Source: Archangium primigenium
GTDB lineage: Bacteria; Myxococcota; Myxococcia; Myxococcales; Myxococcaceae
Direction of reading: 5' to 3'
NCBI RefSeq assembly: GCF_016904885.1
Contig: NZ_JADWYI010000001.1
Coordinates: forward strand, 5,146,001-5,210,000
DNA: 64,000 nt
Below the pieces are notes generated by a model, which saw nothing but the letters and a program-made list of their open reading frames with translations, made no database searches and was not told the DNA's origin. The position numbers were made by a program, and so were the translations under genes. The first letter of the stretch is position 1. Each line of letters opens with the position of its first letter. Below are positions 45,301-56,435 of the stretch, piece after piece.

Positions 45301-48300
45301 TGGCGCTCGACACGGGCTGCTCCGGGGCGCTGGTCGCCCTGCACCTGGCCTCCCAAAGCTTGCGCGCGGGGGAATGCGGGTTGGCGCTCGTCGCTGGCGT
45401 CAACGTCCTGTTGTCCGCCGAGATGATGATCGGCCTGGGCAAGACCGGTGCGCTCGCGCCCGACGGGCGTTGCAAGACCTTCGATGCCTCGGCCAACGGC
45501 TTCGGGCGCGGCGAAGGCTGCGGCGTGCTCGTCCTCAAGCGGCTGCGCGACGCACGGGCCCAGGGAGATCGGATCATCGCCGTGGTTCGTGGCTCGGCGG
45601 TGAACCACGATGGCCGCAGCGGCGGACTCACGGTCCCCAGTGGCCCGGCGCAGCGGCTGTTGATGGAGCGCGCGCTGCAGCAGGCCCGGATTCCGGCCTC
45701 ACAGGTGGGCTTTGTCGAGGCGCACGGGACCGGCACGCAATTGGGTGATCCCATCGAGGTCGGAGCGCTGGCCTCCGTCTACGGACGCGCCTCGGGCCGC
45801 ACCTCGCCGTGCTTCCTGGGCGCGGTGAAGAGCAACCTGGGCCACCTCGAGGCGGCGGCCGGCGTCGCCGGTGTCATCAAGGCCGCGCTCACCGTCGACC
45901 GCGGTGAAATTCCTCCGAACGTCCACTTCAACGAGCTCAATCCCAAGCTGCCCCTGGAGGGCGAGCCCTTCGACATCCCGACGCGGCTGCATTCGTGGCC
46001 AGTCCCCGGCCGCCGCCTCGCCGCGGTGAGTTCGTTCGGCCTCGGCGGCACCAACGCACACGCCATCGTGGAGGCAGCGTCCGCGAGCAGCGCCCCTGAC
46101 GCACGGGCGGTGACGGCCTCGGTGCCGCTGCGTGAGCGGCCGGCCCATGTGGTGACTTTGTCGGCGCGCGGCCAAGAGGCGCTCGTCGAGCAGGCCCGGC
46201 GTCTGTCCGACCACGTCCAGCGGCATCCCGAACTCCGGCCCGAGGACATCGCGTTTTCGGCCAACACCGCTCGTACCCACCTGCCACACCGCCTGGCGAT
46301 CACCTTCACCTCCGCCGAGCAGCTCCGGGTCCGGCTCGCCGCCTTCGCCGCGGCCCCGGCGGCGGGGGAGGCCGTGCACGGGGACGTGACCGATGTCCCG
46401 GCTCCTCGCATTGGCTTCCTGTTCACCGGACAGGGCTCGCAATACGTCCACATGGGCCAGGAGCTCTACGAGACCCAGCCCGTGTTTCGTGAGGCCCTCG
46501 ATGCGTGCGCGGCCTTCCTGGATCGTGATGCCGGGCAACCGCTGCTGACCCTGCTCGCCGACGGCGAGTCCATTGATCGCACCGGGCGTGCCCAACCGGC
46601 GCTGTTCGCCGTGCAGTACGCGCTGACGCGCCTGTGGCGCTCGTGGGGCATCGAGCCGCACGCGGTGTTCGGCCACAGCGTGGGTGAGATCGCGGCCGCC
46701 TGTGCCGCCGGTGTGCTCGACCTCCAGGATGCGCTGCTGTTGATCCAGGAGCGCGCGCGGTGGATGGAGACCCTTCCCGCGGGCGGCGTCATGGTCAGCA
46801 TCCGCGCCAGTGCGGACGCGGTGCTGGCCGCGCTCGCCCCGCACTCCGGGCGCGTCTCGATCGCGGCACTCAATGGTCCCGAGCACACCGTGATCTCGGG
46901 TGCCCAAGGTCCCGTCCTGGACATCGCCGCGGACTTCCGCGCGCGAGGGGTCGAGACCAAACAGCTCCGGGTGTCGGTCGCCTTCCATTCACCCGAGGTG
47001 GAGCCGATCCTCGCGCCCTTCGCGCGGGCGATCGCCTCGATCACCGCGCGGCCGGCGCGTCTGCCGTGGGTCACCGGGCTGACCGGTACCGTACTGCCTC
47101 ACATCGATGCCTCGTATTGGTCGCGGCAGATCCGCGAGCCCGTGCAGTTCACCGCGGGCATGAAGGCGCTCGTCGACCTGGGCTGCGACATGCTCCTGGA
47201 GATCGGTCCCCATCCGACGTTGACGGGGCTCGCCGTCGAGACCCTGCCGTCCACGGTCACGTGTGTCGCCTCGATGCGGCGCGGCCAGCTAGATACCGAG
47301 GTCATCGCGCAGAGCGTCGGTCGGCTCCACGTCGCGGGTGCTCCCATCGATTGGAAGGCCTGGGATCGGCCCTTCCCACGTGAGCGCCATCCGCTGCCGT
47401 CCTACCCCTTCCAGCGGCGCCGCCTGTGGTTCGACGCTCCCAGCCGGACTCGGCTCGCGGAGTCGGCGAAGACGCGTGAGGCCGAGCGCGAGGCGTCCTG
47501 GTATTCGCGCTGCGAATGGCGCGAAGTCGCGCTGTCGCGGCCGGTGACGTCCGCGCCGGGTGCCGGCCACTGGCTCCTCCTGGCCGACTCCGGCGGTTTC
47601 GCCGCCGCGCTGGCCGAGGTCCTCACCGCTCGCGGTGACACCTGCTCCTTGCTGCGGCCCGACGAGCTGCGGCGCCAGGGGTGGCCCGTGCCCGAGGTGG
47701 CGCGTGCCCTCGACGCCGGGGTGAGTTCCGCGAATCGGCCCCTGCGCGGCATCGTCCATCTGTGCAGCCTCGACATCGCGCCCACCCGGATGCTCGATGA
47801 CGCCGCGTTGGATCTCGCGGAGTCCCTCAACCTCGGCAGTGTGCTGGCGCTGGTGCAGGCGCTCGCCACACGCGGGGCCTCTGTCGGTGGCGCTCGGCTG
47901 TGGTTGGTGACCCAGGGGGCGGTGTGCACCGGGGACGATGGCGCCCGGGTTTCGGTGGCGCAGGCGCCCGCCTGGGGATTGGGCGCGGTCATTGCCTCGG
48001 AGCATCCCGAGTTCTGGGGCGGCACGGTGGATCTCGAGCCCACCGAGCCCACGCGGCCTCCGGAGCGCGCGCAGGCCCTCGCGTTGGCCGCTGAACTCAC
48101 GGGCGAGTCCGGTGAAGGGCGGATCGCGCTGCGTGGCGGCCGCCGTCTCGTCGCGCGACTCGCGCGTTGCCTGCCGGCGCGGACCGGGCCGGTGCCCATC
48201 CGCTCCGACGCGAGCTACCTGGTGACGGGCGGGCATGGTGCGCTCGGCCTGGCCGTCGCGGGTTGGCTGGCGAAGCGGGGCGCGAGGCATCTCGTGCTGG

Positions 48301-49439
48301 TGAGTCGGCGGGGTGCCAACGCGGAGGCTCAGGCCACCATCGCTGGACTGGTGGCGCAGGGCGTCTCGGTCAACAGCGTGAGGGCCGACCTCGGCGTGCC
48401 CGGTGAGGTGCACGAGTTGCTGAGTCGCCTCAAGGTGGGGGGTCCGCCGCTGCGCGGGGTGATTCACGCCGCGGGCGTCGTCGAGGATGGCCTGCTCGTC
48501 AATCAATCCTGGGCGGCCTTCGAACGCGTCCTGCGGCCCAAGGTCCGCGGCGCGTGGCATCTGCTGCGCAACACACGGGACCTGGACTTCTTCGTCCAAT
48601 TCTCGTCGGCCTCCTCGCTCCTGGGCCCACATGGGCAGGCGAGCTACGCGGCGGCCAACGCGTTCCTCGACGCGCTTGCCTACCACGAGCGTGCGCACCA
48701 CGTGCCGGTCGTCACCATCAACTGGGGTCCGTGGGCGGCGGGCATGGCCGCTCGCCTCGACGCCGAAACCAGCCGCCGCACCCTGGGCGTTGGCTGGAGC
48801 CCGTTGTCGGTCGCCGACGGGTGGGCCGCGCTCGACCGGATCGTGGCGAGCGATGAGGCGCAGGTCGCCGTATTGCCGACGGACTGGGCCGTGCTCGACG
48901 CCGAGGGTCAGCGCTCTCCGCTCACCCGGGAGTTGGCGGGGAGTGATGTCCTGGCGCCGCGTGCCGGTGGGCACGTCGCTGCCGCGCCCGTACGTGCTCG
49001 CGACACCCTCCTGGCGACCGTTCCCTCCGAGCGGATGCGGGTGCTCGAGGAGCACATCCGGCGGGTCGTGGAGGGCAGCCTCGGGTGGGACGCGCGCGAA
49101 GGTGATGAGCTGGGCGCCAGGCGGGGGTTCGTCGACGTGGGCATGGACTCGCTCATGGCCATCGAGATCCGCAACCGGTTGCAGCGCGAGTTCGACGTCA
49201 CCCTCGCCGCCACCACCTTGTTCAATTACTCGACCCTCAGCTCCCTGACGGAGCACCTCGCCTCCCTGCTCAGCCACGCCGGGATTCTGCTCTCCGACGC
49301 CCCCGTCGCCAGCGCGCCCAGCCCCGCCGAGGGCAGCGCACCGGTTCGGGTTGAGGCGCCGAGCGAGGACGAAGAGGGCGACCTCTCGGACGATGAACTC
49401 GCCGCGCTCATCGCGAAAAAATACGACTCCCGCCGTTGA
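39318..49439 (+). CDS. PKS-5: two-module polyketide synthase, KS-AT-DH*-KR-ACP / KS-AT-KR-ACP
   Basis: 3373 aa. ATG 39318 begins the docking coiled coil ('[19 protein letters not shown]'); AAGCGAG precedes it. Module 1: KS (DTACSSS ~206), AT (GQSMGE for GHSxGE ~658; 'DYASHS', methylmalonyl-type), DH (~935-1215; [10 protein letters not shown] present, but the second motif is 'PFNEAL', Asn for the catalytic Asp), KR (~1445-1600; K, S, 'GSYAAAN' intact; no LDD), ACP (GFDSL ~1749). A hydroxyl is likely. Module 2: KS (~1830; DTGCSGA ~2001; HGTGT), AT ([14 protein letters not shown] ~2453; 'VAFHSP', malonyl-type), KR (~2965-3130; intact; VED, B-type), ACP (GMDSL ~3278). A hydroxyl is likely. The tail '[15 protein letters not shown]' is a docking helix. 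PKS-6 starts 6 bp after the stop. Confidence 0.94.
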   Translation: MTASSSDGSQQQRELLERATVTIKKLRSENAQLRAAQKEPIAIIGMACRFPGGAHEPESYWRLLANGVDAIREIPPDRWPPGELDVNELPALRWAGLLDSVDGFDAEFFGITPREAAQLDPQQRLLLEVSWEALENALQPADRLIQHPVGVFVGIASSDYQHHVLALPPEEKNGYSATGNMSSVAAGRIAYTLGLQGPCAAVDTACSSSLVAIHLACQSLRNGESALALAGGVNLLLSSTWMRMVGLTQSLSPDGRCRTFDARANGFVRGEGCGVVVLKRLSDAQRDGDRIWAVLRGSSINHDGRSGGLTVPNVLSQQATLRKALENAEVAAADIGYVEAHGTGTPLGDPIELEALKAVIGAPRANGSSCAVGSVKTNIGHLEAAAGIAGLIKVVLALGQETLPAHLHFRGLNPRISLARTALSIGGEARPWPVGGMPRRAIVSSFGISGTNAGLVVEEAPRPAPGTATPSAALREGPAGEVLLPLSARSPEALRALALEHARRLSETEHPMALAQYVHLASTRRSHLSFRQGIVGGSRAELVESLKAFALQSESPVAEMGKAPPRIAMIFPGQGSQWVGMGRELHAREPVFREALSAFDAAIRKLAGWSVLDELLADGTRSRLDQVDVIQPCIVAIQIALGALWRSWGVEPAVVVGQSMGEVSAACVAGALSLEDAVRVITARSRLVKQLRGGAMASVELPASTLEGMLGEGLGVAAVNGPTSSLVAGRSDAIDRLVTEMAGRGVFCRKVKVDYASHSPEVEPLREQLLAAVASVRGQQPTLAFRSTVHRGWVGADGLGPDYWYQNLREPVQLFPVLEELLVTDGIDVLLEVSPHPILGSVLQGAAAHTGREVTVVASLRREQAEQKTLLLTLAALYARGQSVAFERVSASGEGAAHTARWSPLPTYPWQRQRHWLPSATLERRPAMGSATEASRDCLPPGRRLRSPVLRDAVYEVVLGSKSLRCFESHRVEGGVIAPASWSFSMVLAALRDLGSRGPVSARQWTFVRPLAIPEGEERQVQLILSPGTSRPDRFQLLSASSADAEDERSWTLLSEGELVSAGALSLAELDVDAVRRGMEAVPKDAIAAMTGSPGAEGWIEAIHRGEREVLCRLRAPRAGDHAERFILHPEPFNEALTALVSCAGVTDLRYAPISLDALDVNAQADVVWIHGTVAQVESGGRPALSVTLHFYDEALRPAAVVSRLHCVPASLESSLKTETGLLGRGRYEVAWQPLELESATPAAGRWLIFPDARGTCELLAARLEAEGHECVRISGAFESGVQLQEKLIAVADGRPLRGILFGQGLDAATPPEQPFSFEPLEPVRVLLQLAKALAARALAPVWIFTRGAVAVEEGETLDTPAAAALWGMGRVLGREHPEATPRLVDVDPRGSVRANAEQLHRALFQGKEEQLALRAARHFGLRLRRGRDERTSRTLSLSPDVSYLITGGLGRLGLMLAEWLVARGARHLLLLARSKPSDAAARRIQALEQQGARVLLARADVADFEALRQVLATAGAELPPLRGVFHAAGQARQALLVDEPWRDYTEVLGAKAAGAWNLHLLTRDRDLDFFVLFSSVAGVLGLAGMGSYAAANTYLDALAVHRRGLGLPALSIAWGVWDQELDHQFGDRAKRVGLMPFAAAEGLQALGVLAAGQTAHAVVAHMDWALHLQERIGATPTWLEDLAVARGPASPREQESTSKLLGDLSGLSSGAAAERIAAHVAGVVAETLGYPRHHVFPRGKGFFDIGFDSLLAMELRRRLAKDFAHPFPVTLAFDHPTIERLAAHLVAHWQENGAAVRGGARAVLAVPADAPVARPLAAAVEAPPDSAVEPIAIVGIGCRFPGGVVDPETFWDLLVQGRDATSEAPLGRWDDESLFDPDPSVPGRFHVRRAGFLSDVESFDPEFFGISPREAARMDPQQRLLLEVTWEALEHAGVQADSLVDSATGVFVSGSTNQYLSRFSEDPKELDAYALTGNLPCTLSGRVSYVLGLRGPNLALDTGCSGALVALHLASQSLRAGECGLALVAGVNVLLSAEMMIGLGKTGALAPDGRCKTFDASANGFGRGEGCGVLVLKRLRDARAQGDRIIAVVRGSAVNHDGRSGGLTVPSGPAQRLLMERALQQARIPASQVGFVEAHGTGTQLGDPIEVGALASVYGRASGRTSPCFLGAVKSNLGHLEAAAGVAGVIKAALTVDRGEIPPNVHFNELNPKLPLEGEPFDIPTRLHSWPVPGRRLAAVSSFGLGGTNAHAIVEAASASSAPDARAVTASVPLRERPAHVVTLSARGQEALVEQARRLSDHVQRHPELRPEDIAFSANTARTHLPHRLAITFTSAEQLRVRLAAFAAAPAAGEAVHGDVTDVPAPRIGFLFTGQGSQYVHMGQELYETQPVFREALDACAAFLDRDAGQPLLTLLADGESIDRTGRAQPALFAVQYALTRLWRSWGIEPHAVFGHSVGEIAAACAAGVLDLQDALLLIQERARWMETLPAGGVMVSIRASADAVLAALAPHSGRVSIAALNGPEHTVISGAQGPVLDIAADFRARGVETKQLRVSVAFHSPEVEPILAPFARAIASITARPARLPWVTGLTGTVLPHIDASYWSRQIREPVQFTAGMKALVDLGCDMLLEIGPHPTLTGLAVETLPSTVTCVASMRRGQLDTEVIAQSVGRLHVAGAPIDWKAWDRPFPRERHPLPSYPFQRRRLWFDAPSRTRLAESAKTREAEREASWYSRCEWREVALSRPVTSAPGAGHWLLLADSGGFAAALAEVLTARGDTCSLLRPDELRRQGWPVPEVARALDAGVSSANRPLRGIVHLCSLDIAPTRMLDDAALDLAESLNLGSVLALVQALATRGASVGGARLWLVTQGAVCTGDDGARVSVAQAPAWGLGAVIASEHPEFWGGTVDLEPTEPTRPPERAQALALAAELTGESGEGRIALRGGRRLVARLARCLPARTGPVPIRSDASYLVTGGHGALGLAVAGWLAKRGARHLVLVSRRGANAEAQATIAGLVAQGVSVNSVRADLGVPGEVHELLSRLKVGGPPLRGVIHAAGVVEDGLLVNQSWAAFERVLRPKVRGAWHLLRNTRDLDFFVQFSSASSLLGPHGQASYAAANAFLDALAYHERAHHVPVVTINWGPWAAGMAARLDAETSRRTLGVGWSPLSVADGWAALDRIVASDEAQVAVLPTDWAVLDAEGQRSPLTRELAGSDVLAPRAGGHVAAAPVRARDTLLATVPSERMRVLEEHIRRVVEGSLGWDAREGDELGARRGFVDVGMDSLMAIEIRNRLQREFDVTLAATTLFNYSTLSSLTEHLASLLSHAGILLSDAPVASAPSPAEGSAPVRVEAPSEDEEGDLSDDELAALIAKKYDSRR

Positions 49440-49445
49440 CCTCCC

Positions 49446-52400
49446 ATGACCGCTCCCAAGCTTTCGCCGCTCCAGCAGGCCTTCCACGTTATCAAGGACC
49501 TCGAGTCCAAGGTCTACTCGCTCACCGCGGAGCCGATCGCGGTCCTCGGCATGTCGTGCCGTCTCCCCGGCTCGGTGGCCAGTCCGGAGGACTTCTGGCG
49601 CCTGTTGTCGTCTGGCCAGGATGGCACCTCGGAGGTGCCGCCGGACCGCTTCGACATCAACGCGTTCTATGACCCGGATCCGCGAGCCGCGGGGAAGACG
49701 TACGCGCGCCGCGCGGGGATGCTGGAGTCGATCGACCAGTTCGACGCCCGCTTCTTCGGCATCTCGCCCCGCGAGGCGGTCCTCATGGATCCGCAGCAGC
49801 GCCTGCTGCTCGAGGTGACCTGGGAGGCCATCGAGCGCGCGGGCCTGTCTCCGCAGAAGCTCGAGAAGTCGGCCACGGGCGTGTTCGTGGGGGCGAGCCA
49901 GAGCGACTACCTGCGGCGGCACGCCTACGCCGCGAAGCCGAAGGACATCGACGTCTATGACGGCACCGGCAACGCCACCTGTTTCTCGGCGGGACGGGTC
50001 TCGTACCTGCTGGGGCTGCAGGGGCCGTCCTTCACCGTGGACACCGCGTGCTCCTCGTCGCTGCTCGCCGTCCATCTGGCGTGCCAGAGCCTGCGCGCTG
50101 GAGAAAGTGACGTGGCGATCGCCGCCGGGGTGAACCTCATCGCGTCCCCGGAGACGTTCATCTTCCTGTCGCGCGCCGGCAACATGTCGCCCGATGGTCG
50201 CTCGAAGACGTTCGATGCCTCGGCGGATGGCTATGGCCGGGGCGAGGGCTGCGGCGTCGTCGTGCTCAAGCGGCTGTCGCGGGCGCGCGCCGATGGCGAT
50301 CCCATCCTCGCCGTGCTGCGCGGATCGGCCGTCAATCACGATGGGGCCTCGAGCGGCCTGACGGTGCCCAACGGCCTCGCCCAGCAAGCCGTCATCCGGC
50401 GGGCGTGCCAGAACGCGGGCATCGAGCCGCGACACCTCGACTATGTCGAGGCGCACGGCACCGCGACGCTGCTGGGCGATCCCATCGAACTCGACGCGCT
50501 CGGTGCACTCGTCGAGGGGCGAACCTCGGACAAGCCGCTCTGGGTGGGCTCGGTCAAGAGCAACGTCGGGCACCTGGAGACGGCGGCGGGGATCACCGGC
50601 CTCATGAAGGCCGTGCTGATGCTCCAGCACAAGCAGCTCCTGCCGCACCTGCACTTCACGCGGCCCAACCCCCACGTGGACTGGCAGCGCCTGCCGCTGC
50701 GCGTTTCCACCGAGCTCGCTCCCTGGGAGTCGCCCGCGCCCCTGCTCGCCGGCGTGAGTTCCTTCGGGCTCAGCGGCACCAACGTGCATGTCATCCTCGA
50801 GGAGGCGGGCGAGCCCGCGGCGGAGGCCGCGCCGCGCGCCTCGGAGCCGGCTCCGGCCGCCACGGAGCCGGGGGTCCTCCTGCTGTCGGCACGCTCGCCG
50901 TCGGCCTTGCGCGATCTCGCCGTCGCCTATCGCCACCTCCTGGCCTCGCCCCGGTTCGATGCATCCCCGCAGGCCATCGCCCACACCGCCGCGCTGCGGC
51001 GCTCCCACCATGAGCATCGGCTCGCGATCGCCGGGGCCACACGCGAGGCGTGGGTGGCCGCCCTCGACGCGTTTCGGGACGAAGCGTCCCACGCGGGCCT
51101 GTTCACCGGACGGACCGAGCCCGGGCGGGCCGCGAAGCTGGCGTTCGTGTTCTCCGGACAGGGCGCGCAGTGGGTGGGGATGGGCCTGGAGCTGTTCGCC
51201 GCCTCGCAGGTGTTCCGCGACAGCCTCCAGGCCACCGCCGCCGCGCTGGCGCCGCATGGAGGCTACCCCATCCTCGAGGCGTTTGGCGCCGCCGCGCCGC
51301 CGCCGGACCTGACGCGGGGTGAGGTGGTGCAACCGCTCCTGTTCGCCATCCAGGTGGCCCTCGCTCGACTCTGGCGCTCGTGGGGCATCGAGCCGGCGGC
51401 GGTGACCGGTCACAGCGTGGGGGAGATCGCCGCCGCGCACATCGCCGGAGCGCTCACCCTCGAGGATGCGGCGCACATCGTCTCGGTCCGCAGCGAGCTG
51501 ATGATGCGCATCAGCAATCAGGGCGCCATGGCGATGGTCGAGTTGCCCGCCGCGGACGTGGCGAAGTGGCTCGTGCGCCACGAGCCGCACCTGTCGATCG
51601 GTGCCATCAACGCACCTCGCTCCACCGTGGTATCGGGACAGCGCGAGGCGATCGAGGCGCTGCTCGCGGAGCTCGCGGCCGGTGGGGTGTTCGCGCGCCG
51701 GGTGAAGATCGACGTGGCCTCCCACAGCCCGCAGGTGGCGCCCCTGATGGACGAATTCCGTCAGCGGCTCTCCGGGCTCGTGCCCCGTGGCGGCGGCCTG
51801 CCCATGATCTCCACCGTGACGGGGGGCGAGGTGGCGGGCAGCTCGCTCGATGGAGATTACTGGGCGCGCAACCTGCGCCAGGAGGTCCGCTTCGCGGACG
51901 CGATCACCACCCTCGACCGGTCCGGGTATGGCACCTTCCTCGAGATCAGCCCCCATCCCGTGCTCGCCATGGCGATGGAGCAGACGCTCAGCGGGCGGCG
52001 CGTCATCGCGGCGTCGCTGCGCCGTGGCCAGCCCGAGTGGGGCGCCCTGAGCGAAGCGCTGGCCCAGCTCCACGCCAACGGCCATCCCATCGACTGGAGC
52101 AGGATCTTCCGCTCCCCCCAGCGCGCCGTGCTGCTGCCGACCTACCCGTGGCAACACGAGCGGTACTGGGAGGAGTTGCGCCTCGCGAACTCGGTGCACG
52201 TCGACATCGAGACCTCCTCGCGCGCTCCGGCGCTCGCCGGCCAGCGGGTGCTCAGTCCGGGCGAGGAGGTGCACTTCGTGGACCGCCTCCAGCTCTCCGA
52301 GCGCCCGTACCTGGAAGAGCACCGGATCTTCGATGACGTCGTGGTTCCCGGTGCGTTCCACCTGGCGGCCGTGCTGTCGGTCGCCGACGAGCTGGTCGGC

Positions 52401-55034
52401 GGTGCGGCCTGTGTTCTCGAATCGGTGACCTTCCCGCAGGCGTTGCGCGTGAGCGCTCAGGCGGCGGTGGCGGTCCACCTGACCGCGCTGCCTCGCGATG
52501 GTGGAAAGACGCGCTTTCGTCGCGCCAGCCGCGCGGCATCGCCCAAGCGCTCCGGCAGCTGGGACGAGCACGCCACGGGCTTCATCTCCTGTCTCGAGGC
52601 CACCGGAGCACGGCCCGATTCGGCTCTGGAGCGCCTGGCGAGCGGGGCGGTCACCGAGGTGGATCCCACCGCGTTCTACGAACAGAACACGCGACGCGGC
52701 ATCGAGCTGGGCCCGATGTTCCGCTGGATTCGCCAGCTTTGGGTTGGCCCGCGCGAGGCCCGGGCCGTCCTGGAACGTCCCGCCGCGCTCAAGGGCCAGC
52801 GGGCGGAGCCGCGGCAGGCCCTCCACCCGGCGCAACTGGACGCGGTCTTCCAGACCTTCGCGGCGGCCGTCCCGGAGAGCGCGGACCACGCATACATTCC
52901 CTTCTCGGTCGACCGTCTCGAGTTCCATGGGGAGGGCGTGGACCAGCCGTTGCACTGCCTGGCCCGCTATCAGCCAGGGGACGATGAGTCGTTTCTCGTG
53001 GGCGATGCCGTGGTGCTCGCGGCCGACGAGCGGGTGGTCGCCCGCGTCGATGGGCTTCGTCTGCGGCGTGTCTCCCGTGCCGCCCTGGCGGCCAACGGGG
53101 GCCCGGCGTGGAGCGACTGGCTGTACGAGTCGCGGTGGGATCGGCAGCCGCTGTCGACGGCGCAGGTGCCCCCGGGAGGGCGCTGGCTGCTGTTCGCCGA
53201 CGCGCACGGCGTCGCGGCTCGGCTCGCCGAGCAGCTTCGCGCGCGCGGGGACGAATGCATCACGGTGACGCCCGGTGAAGCCTTCGCACGCGTCTCCGCT
53301 TCGGCGTACACCGTGGCTCCGGAGCGGCGCACCGACTTCGACCAGCTCGTGGCCGCGCTCGCGGGCGGTGCCCCGCTGCGCGAGGCCGTCTTCCTCTGGG
53401 GCCTGTCGGAGCAGCAGCCCGCGGCCGGGCCGCTGACCTGGCCCCTGGAGCGCGCGGCCCAAGCCACCGCCGGACTGCTGCACCTGGTGCAGGCGATTGT
53501 CGCGGCGGCGCCGCGTGAGCCACCGCGCCTGAGCGTCGTCACACGGGGGGCCCAGTGGTCCGCCGGGGAAACCGGCGCGGTGGATGTGGCCGCGGCACAG
53601 CTCTGGGGAATGGCCCGCGGCTTTCTCCACGAGCATCCGGCGCTCGGTTTCACGCGCATCGACCTCGCGCAGTCGGGCGAGGAGCATCCGGCGCTGTTCG
53701 CCGAGCTCGTGTCGCGTGAGCGTGAAGAGGAGGTGCTTCTGCGTCAGGGGGTCCGCCGGGTCGGCCGCGTGGCCCGCGCGGCGCGCCTCGAGCCCGCCGG
53801 AGGAGCCGTCGTGCGCGGCGACGGCGGCAGCTACCTGGTCACCGGAGGGCTCGGCGGCCTCGGCCTGCGCGTGGCGGACTGGCTCGCCGAGCGCGGAGCC
53901 CGCAGCCTGGTACTCGTGGGCCGCCGGGGAGCGGAGAACGAAGCACAGCGCGGGGCCGTGGACGCGCTGCGCGCCCGGGGAATCGCCGTGGAGGTGGTCG
54001 CCGCGGACGTCTCCGACCCGCGGCACGTGGCGCGTGCCGTCGAGCAGGCGCGCCAGCTCGGTCCCCTGCGGGGCGTCATCCACGCGGCCGGCGTCCTGGA
54101 CGACGGGATGCTCGCGCAACAGACGCCCGAGCGCTACCACCGGGTGATGGCGCCCAAGGTGCTCGGCGCGCTGCACCTGCACGAACTCACCCGCGACCGC
54201 GAGCTCGACTTCTTCGTGCTCTTCTCGTCGGCCGCCGCCCTGATTGGCGCACCGGGACAAAGCAACTACTCCGCGGCCAACGCGGCCCTCGACGCCATCG
54301 CGCTCGCGCGGCACGCGCAGGGCCTGCCCGCGCTCAGCGTCGACTGGGGCGCCTTCTCGGAGGTCGGCATGGCCGCGCAGCAGGCCAATCGCGGCGAGCG
54401 GCTCTCCCACCGGGGGATCCTCGGAATGAGCCCGGCCGATGGCCTGGAGGTGTTGGGGGCGCTGCTCGAGCGCAAGTCCGTGCACGTGGCGGTCATCGCG
54501 ATGGATCCCCGGCAGTGGCTCGAGACCTCGCCCCACATGGCGCGCTCGAAGCGCTTCTCCGAGCTCATGGGCGAGGTGCAGCCGCAGGGCGGTGCGAACC
54601 GGAACACGAAGCTGCGGGACCTCGAGGCGCTGCGCACCGCCCCCCCCAAGGAAGTCCGGATGCGGATCGCGCTCCTGCTGCGTCAGGAGATTGGACGTGT
54701 GCTGCGGCTGGACGCCCAGGCCCTCGAGCCGCAGGCGCCGCTGATGTCGCTCGGCTTCGATTCGCTGCTCAGCCTGGAGCTGCGCAATCGCCTGGAGGCC
54801 CTGTTCGGGCTCTCGCTCCCCGCGGTGTTGTTGTGGACCTATCCGACGATCGAGGCCCTGACCGAGCACCTCGCCGAGCAGCTCCAGCCCGCCAGCCCGG
54901 AGCCGGTCCCCATGCCCGTCGAGAGCGCCCGGCTCGCGGAGGAGGATGCGGCCGAGGAGGAACTCGACGACATGACCGAGGCGGAGCGGGCGCTCATCGA
55001 GGAGCGGTTGGCGTCGTTGACGCGGCGCCTGTGA
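49446..55034 (+). CDS. PKS-6: one-module polyketide synthase, KS-AT-DH-KR-ACP
   Basis: 1862 aa. Short N-terminal docking helix ('[18 protein letters not shown]'); KS 30-450 (DTACSSS ~201; HGTAT for HGTGT; KSNVGH); AT 560-870 ([14 protein letters not shown] ~655; 'DVASHS' ~758, methylmalonyl-like); DH 925-1200 (His in '[13 protein letters not shown]', where the usual Gly is Asp; LDAVFQ with Asp present ~1131); KR 1460-1625 ([13 protein letters not shown]-type; K, S, 'SNYSAAN'); ACP (GFDSL ~1772). The predicted product is an alkene, or a hydroxyl if the altered DH motif is inactive. The C-terminal tail is acidic and helical ('[18 protein letters not shown]'). No thioesterase follows. The gene ends the plus arm and converges on P450-b. 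Confidence 0.93.
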   Translation: MTAPKLSPLQQAFHVIKDLESKVYSLTAEPIAVLGMSCRLPGSVASPEDFWRLLSSGQDGTSEVPPDRFDINAFYDPDPRAAGKTYARRAGMLESIDQFDARFFGISPREAVLMDPQQRLLLEVTWEAIERAGLSPQKLEKSATGVFVGASQSDYLRRHAYAAKPKDIDVYDGTGNATCFSAGRVSYLLGLQGPSFTVDTACSSSLLAVHLACQSLRAGESDVAIAAGVNLIASPETFIFLSRAGNMSPDGRSKTFDASADGYGRGEGCGVVVLKRLSRARADGDPILAVLRGSAVNHDGASSGLTVPNGLAQQAVIRRACQNAGIEPRHLDYVEAHGTATLLGDPIELDALGALVEGRTSDKPLWVGSVKSNVGHLETAAGITGLMKAVLMLQHKQLLPHLHFTRPNPHVDWQRLPLRVSTELAPWESPAPLLAGVSSFGLSGTNVHVILEEAGEPAAEAAPRASEPAPAATEPGVLLLSARSPSALRDLAVAYRHLLASPRFDASPQAIAHTAALRRSHHEHRLAIAGATREAWVAALDAFRDEASHAGLFTGRTEPGRAAKLAFVFSGQGAQWVGMGLELFAASQVFRDSLQATAAALAPHGGYPILEAFGAAAPPPDLTRGEVVQPLLFAIQVALARLWRSWGIEPAAVTGHSVGEIAAAHIAGALTLEDAAHIVSVRSELMMRISNQGAMAMVELPAADVAKWLVRHEPHLSIGAINAPRSTVVSGQREAIEALLAELAAGGVFARRVKIDVASHSPQVAPLMDEFRQRLSGLVPRGGGLPMISTVTGGEVAGSSLDGDYWARNLRQEVRFADAITTLDRSGYGTFLEISPHPVLAMAMEQTLSGRRVIAASLRRGQPEWGALSEALAQLHANGHPIDWSRIFRSPQRAVLLPTYPWQHERYWEELRLANSVHVDIETSSRAPALAGQRVLSPGEEVHFVDRLQLSERPYLEEHRIFDDVVVPGAFHLAAVLSVADELVGGAACVLESVTFPQALRVSAQAAVAVHLTALPRDGGKTRFRRASRAASPKRSGSWDEHATGFISCLEATGARPDSALERLASGAVTEVDPTAFYEQNTRRGIELGPMFRWIRQLWVGPREARAVLERPAALKGQRAEPRQALHPAQLDAVFQTFAAAVPESADHAYIPFSVDRLEFHGEGVDQPLHCLARYQPGDDESFLVGDAVVLAADERVVARVDGLRLRRVSRAALAANGGPAWSDWLYESRWDRQPLSTAQVPPGGRWLLFADAHGVAARLAEQLRARGDECITVTPGEAFARVSASAYTVAPERRTDFDQLVAALAGGAPLREAVFLWGLSEQQPAAGPLTWPLERAAQATAGLLHLVQAIVAAAPREPPRLSVVTRGAQWSAGETGAVDVAAAQLWGMARGFLHEHPALGFTRIDLAQSGEEHPALFAELVSREREEEVLLRQGVRRVGRVARAARLEPAGGAVVRGDGGSYLVTGGLGGLGLRVADWLAERGARSLVLVGRRGAENEAQRGAVDALRARGIAVEVVAADVSDPRHVARAVEQARQLGPLRGVIHAAGVLDDGMLAQQTPERYHRVMAPKVLGALHLHELTRDRELDFFVLFSSAAALIGAPGQSNYSAANAALDAIALARHAQGLPALSVDWGAFSEVGMAAQQANRGERLSHRGILGMSPADGLEVLGALLERKSVHVAVIAMDPRQWLETSPHMARSKRFSELMGEVQPQGGANRNTKLRDLEALRTAPPKEVRMRIALLLRQEIGRVLRLDAQALEPQAPLMSLGFDSLLSLELRNRLEALFGLSLPAVLLWTYPTIEALTEHLAEQLQPASPEPVPMPVESARLAEEDAAEEELDDMTEAERALIEERLASLTRRL

Positions 55035-55046
55035 GGCTTCGCGTGC

Positions 55047-55086
55047 CGGGCTCCGGCGGCCTCTTGAGTCGAGGACCGCCGGCCCG
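55047..55086. terminator. Bidirectional hairpin between convergent PKS-6 and P450-b
   Basis: A long interrupted stem: CGGGC-tc-CGGCGG pairs with CCGCCGGCCCG, and an inner CCTC/GAGG pair surrounds TTGAGTC. It fills most of the 61-bp gap between two convergent genes, as expected for a shared terminator. There is no clear T run on either side. Confidence 0.6.
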
Positions 55087-55095
55087 TGCAATCAC

Positions 55096-56403
55096 TTACG
55101 CGCCGGTCATCTTCACGGGCATCTTCAGCACGACGGTGTGTTTGTTGCTGCCAGCCCAGGTGATGGGCCCGGTGAGCTCGATCCGCTCGACCTGGTCCAG
55201 CAGGGTCTCCAACACCACGCGCAGCTCGAGCTTGCCGAGCTGCGCGCCGAAGCAAGAGTGGGTGCCGTAGCCAAAGGACAGGTGCGGATTGGGGTTGCGC
55301 CGGATGTCGAAGGCGAACGGGTTGGAGAACACCTCCTCGTCCCAGTTGGCCGAGGTCCACCACAGGGTGACCTTGTCGCCCGCCCGGATCTGGGCATCGC
55401 GCAGCTGGATGTCCCGCGTGGCGGTGCGGCGGTTGTACGGCGTGGGCGTGGTCCAGCGGAGGATCTCCTCCACGGCGCCCTTGATCAGGGAGCGATCGGC
55501 GCGCAGGGCCTTCCACTGCTCGGGGTGCTCGGCCAGCGCCAGGATGCCGCCGGAGAGCGCGTTGCGGGTGGACTCGGTTCCCGCCAGCACCATCAGGCAG
55601 AAGCACGTCATCCGCTCCATCTCGGTCAGCGGCTTCTGGTCGACGCCAGCCGCCAGCTGTCCGTTCGCCAGCAGCGAGGTCAGGTCATCCGAAGGCTGGG
55701 CCCGCTTGGCCGCCAGCATCTTGGCGCCGTAGTGGAAGAGCTCCATGTGGGTCTTCTGACTGCGCTCGGTGGGGTGGCCGACCTCGCGGTCATCGAAGCC
55801 CATCAGGCTCCCCGTCCATTGGGAGAACTGGGCCCAGTCCTGCGGCGGCAGCCCCATCAGCAGGGAGATCGCCTGCGCACCGACGTTGGCGCTCACCGCA
55901 TCGGCGAAGTCGAAGTCGCCCCGCGCGAGCAGCTCGGACACGAGCTGCTGGGTGTGCTGGCGGAGCTTTCCTTCCAGCACGCCGAGTGCCTGCCGTCCCA
56001 CCGCGGGGGTCAGCACGTCCGTGAAGAGCTGATGCCGCGGATCATCCATCATGTTGATCATGACCCCGGGAAGTTCCGGCCGGACATCGTCGATGTGCGT
56101 GCCGCCGCTGGGGCGTCCACCGCCCCCGGCCGCGGAGAAGACGGGATTGGCGGCCGCGTCGCGGATGTCGGCGTACTTGCTCAGGACCCAGAAGCCCTCG
56201 CCATCGTGGGTCTGCCCTGGCGGATGGAAGAACACGGGCGCGTGCTGGCGCAGGCGGGCGAACACCTGGTGGGGGAACCCCTGGCCGAACCGGGCCTGAT
56301 CCGTCAGATCGAAGCCGTCGAGCACGGCGGGCAACTGCGAGGACATCGGGGGCACGACGGGTTGCTCCGAGGGGGACGCGGAGCGCTGGGGCGTCTGGGA
56401 CAT
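55096..56403 (-). CDS. Cytochrome P450 (P450-b)
   Basis: A 435-aa soluble bacterial P450 with every canonical element. The I-helix reads AGTEST, with the normal acid/alcohol pair. The ExxR is in 'VEEILRWTTPT', and the heme motif is 'FGYGTHSCFG' with Cys at ~384. The N-terminus is Pro/Ser-rich and unstructured. The start ATG 56403 has AGGAGA 8-9 bp upstream. It lies 32 bp after P450-c on the same strand, so the two form an operon. Its position beside the PKS arm suggests a hydroxylation or epoxidation step on the polyketide. The substrate is unknown. Confidence 0.92.
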   Translation of the reverse strand: MSQTPQRSASPSEQPVVPPMSSQLPAVLDGFDLTDQARFGQGFPHQVFARLRQHAPVFFHPPGQTHDGEGFWVLSKYADIRDAAANPVFSAAGGGGRPSGGTHIDDVRPELPGVMINMMDDPRHQLFTDVLTPAVGRQALGVLEGKLRQHTQQLVSELLARGDFDFADAVSANVGAQAISLLMGLPPQDWAQFSQWTGSLMGFDDREVGHPTERSQKTHMELFHYGAKMLAAKRAQPSDDLTSLLANGQLAAGVDQKPLTEMERMTCFCLMVLAGTESTRNALSGGILALAEHPEQWKALRADRSLIKGAVEEILRWTTPTPYNRRTATRDIQLRDAQIRAGDKVTLWWTSANWDEEVFSNPFAFDIRRNPNPHLSFGYGTHSCFGAQLGKLELRVVLETLLDQVERIELTGPITWAGSNKHTVVLKMPVKMTGA

Positions 56404-56435
56404 CGGGGAGTCTCCTGGAAAAAAAGAGGGGAAGA

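Noticed and set aside
54900-55034. A thioesterase at the end of PKS-6
   Set aside because: Only ~90 residues follow the ACP serine, acidic and helical, with no GxSxG motif or alpha/beta hydrolase sequence.
47289-55091. A 2600-codon open frame on the minus strand opposite PKS-5/PKS-6
   Set aside because: It mirrors the codon phase of the GC-rich PKS genes, is rich in Arg/Gly/His/Pro and has no recognisable domain.
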